DNA from: Oscillospiraceae bacterium
GTDB lineage: Bacteria > Bacillota > Clostridia > Oscillospirales > Ruminococcaceae
Direction: 5' to 3'
DNA: 6,123 nt
Assembly: GCA_017396055.1 (NCBI GenBank)
Contig: JAFQND010000061.1
Location: 1 to 6,123, forward strand
Numbering within the stretch: the stretch's first letter is position 1; each line of letters starts with the position of its first letter. A model generated the notes under the pieces. That model searched no databases and was not told where the DNA came from. It was given only the letters and a program-made list of their open reading frames with translations. Made by a program: the position numbers and the translations under genes. This document shows, in pieces, positions 5,156 to 6,123 of the stretch.

Positions 5156-6123
5156 ATGAGAGAAAACGCCCTTGCCCTGCTGAAAGCGGGCACCGTGATC
5201 CCCGCGACGCCCCTCTGTCTTGATGCAGAGCGGAAATTCAACGAAAAAGCCCAGCGCCGGCTGATCCGCTATTATCTGAACGCCGGTGTCGGCGGTCTTG
5301 CGGTGGCAGTACACACCACCCAGTTCGAAATCAGAAAACCGGAAGTGAACCTGCTCGAGCCGGTGCTCCGGGTGGCCTATGAAGAGGCAAAGAAATTCGA
5401 AGAAAAGACCGGAAAGACCATTATTCTGGTGGCAGGCGCCTGCGGCCCCATCGAGCAGGCTGTCCGTGAGGCAGAGCTTGCCGCTTCCATCGGCTATGAC
5501 GCAGCCCTTTTGAGCCCCGGCGGACTTTCGGCCTTTGACGAGGATTATCTGGTCAGGCGCACCGCCGAAGTTGCGGCTGTGCTGCCGGTGGTCGGTTTTT
5601 ACCTGCAGCCCTCGGTGGGCGGCAGAGTGTTCAGCTATGATTACTGGCACCGGGTCTGCGAGACCGAAAACGTCGTCGCCATCAAGGCGGCACCCTTCAA
5701 CCGTTATCTGACCCTCGACGTGGCGCGAGCCGTCGCCTTCTCTTCCCGCAGGGACGAGATCGCCCTCTATACCGGCAATGATGATTCGATCATCACCGAC
5801 CTGATCACGCCCTATGTCTTTGAGGAGCAGGGCGAGCGCCGGGAAGTTCGTTTTGTGGGCGGATTGCTGGGTCACTGGGCGGTCTGGACCAATACCGTCG
5901 TCAAGATCTTCGAGCGGCTGAAAGCCGAGGCGGTCTCCGGCAGAGTCGATCCCGAATGGCTGACCCTTGCGGCGCAGGTCACCGACTGCAACAGCGCCTT
6001 TTTCGATACGGCCCATAATTTCGCCGGCTGTATTGCCGGTGTCCACGAGGTACTGCGCCGTCAGGGACTGATGGAAGGCATCTGGTGCCTCAACCCCGAC
6101 GAGACCCTTTCTCCCGGTCAGGC
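5156..6123 (+). CDS. DHDPS/N-acetylneuraminate-lyase superfamily class I aldolase or dehydratase, 3' end cut by window
   Basis: The frame is open from ATG 5156 to the window end (322 complete codons, no stop). AGGAG at 5144-5148, 7 nt upstream, fixes the start. The translation begins MRENALALLKAGTVIPATPL, where the last part is the usual first strand of the TIM barrel in this superfamily. Thr54-Thr55 in VAVHTTQFEIR matches the Thr-Thr pair that contacts the substrate carboxylate. Tyr149 (GFYLQPSVGG) corresponds to the catalytic Tyr and Lys177 (VVAIKAAPF) to the Schiff-base Lys. Their 28-residue spacing equals that of E. coli DapA (133/161). HTTQFE in place of GTTGE, and more than 322 residues against about 290-310 for DapA, argue against a true dihydrodipicolinate synthase. 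A catabolic oxo-acid or sugar-acid lyase/dehydratase is more likely. The substrate is unknown. The SDR gene upstream may belong to the same pathway. Confidence 0.9.
   Translation, partial: MRENALALLKAGTVIPATPLCLDAERKFNEKAQRRLIRYYLNAGVGGLAVAVHTTQFEIRKPEVNLLEPVLRVAYEEAKKFEEKTGKTIILVAGACGPIEQAVREAELAASIGYDAALLSPGGLSAFDEDYLVRRTAEVAAVLPVVGFYLQPSVGGRVFSYDYWHRVCETENVVAIKAAPFNRYLTLDVARAVAFSSRRDEIALYTGNDDSIITDLITPYVFEEQGERREVRFVGGLLGHWAVWTNTVVKIFERLKAEAVSGRVDPEWLTLAAQVTDCNSAFFDTAHNFAGCIAGVHEVLRRQGLMEGIWCLNPDETLSPGQ

Noticed and set aside
5120..6046. A 308-codon open frame on the minus strand opposite the DHDPS-like gene
   Set aside because: The plus strand encodes a clear DHDPS-superfamily protein with catalytic residues and a ribosome binding site. 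The antisense translation shows no recognisable family.
5156..6123. Assignment as dapA or nanA
   Set aside because: The superfamily catalytic residues are present, but HTTQFE replaces GTTGE, the protein is longer, and no lysine-biosynthesis or sialic-acid genes are in view.

Overview
The window looks like chromosomal DNA of a moderately GC-rich, Gram-positive gut anaerobe of the Oscillospiraceae/Ruminococcaceae kind (Clostridium cluster IV, near Faecalibacterium, Gemmiger or Subdoligranulum). This is inferred from strong AGGAG-type ribosome binding sites, a secreted protein with aromatic GW cell-wall-binding repeats, GCC/ACC/GAC-biased codon use, and a style of intergenic repeat I associate with that group. 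The genus cannot be fixed from this sequence.

Layout: (1) 1-227, minus strand: a tRNA pair, Pro(UGG) then Thr(UGU, cut by the window edge), with a near-perfect sigma-A promoter. (2) 228-3581, plus strand: a divergent TATAAT promoter, an AT-rich leader of about 90 nt containing short repeats, and a 1026-residue secreted surface protein. It has two beta-helix-like modules, a Pro/Asp/Glu repeat linker, an Oscillospiraceae-type beta domain and C-terminal wall-binding repeats. A clear intrinsic terminator follows. (3) 3579-4661, plus strand: an extended -10 promoter whose -35 lies in the terminator's T-tract, then an extended-SDR (epimerase/dehydratase type) protein whose YxxxK motif reads YxxxC. 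(4) 4656-5155: about 490 bp without a convincing gene. It starts with a heptamer array that includes the SDR stop codon and continues with several strong hairpins, four of them bracketed by a long-range 8-bp inverted repeat. This is probably a structured interspersed element. (5) 5156 to the window end, plus strand: a DHDPS/N-acetylneuraminate-lyase superfamily protein with the Schiff-base Lys, active-site Tyr and Thr-Thr pair, cut by the window edge.

The SDR and the DHDPS-like aldolase/dehydratase may act in one catabolic route for a sugar-acid-like or oxo-acid compound. That link rests on adjacency and orientation only, and the repeat element separates them. I see no phage, CRISPR, toxin-antitoxin or defence system. 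The least explained part of the window is the structured intergenic element.
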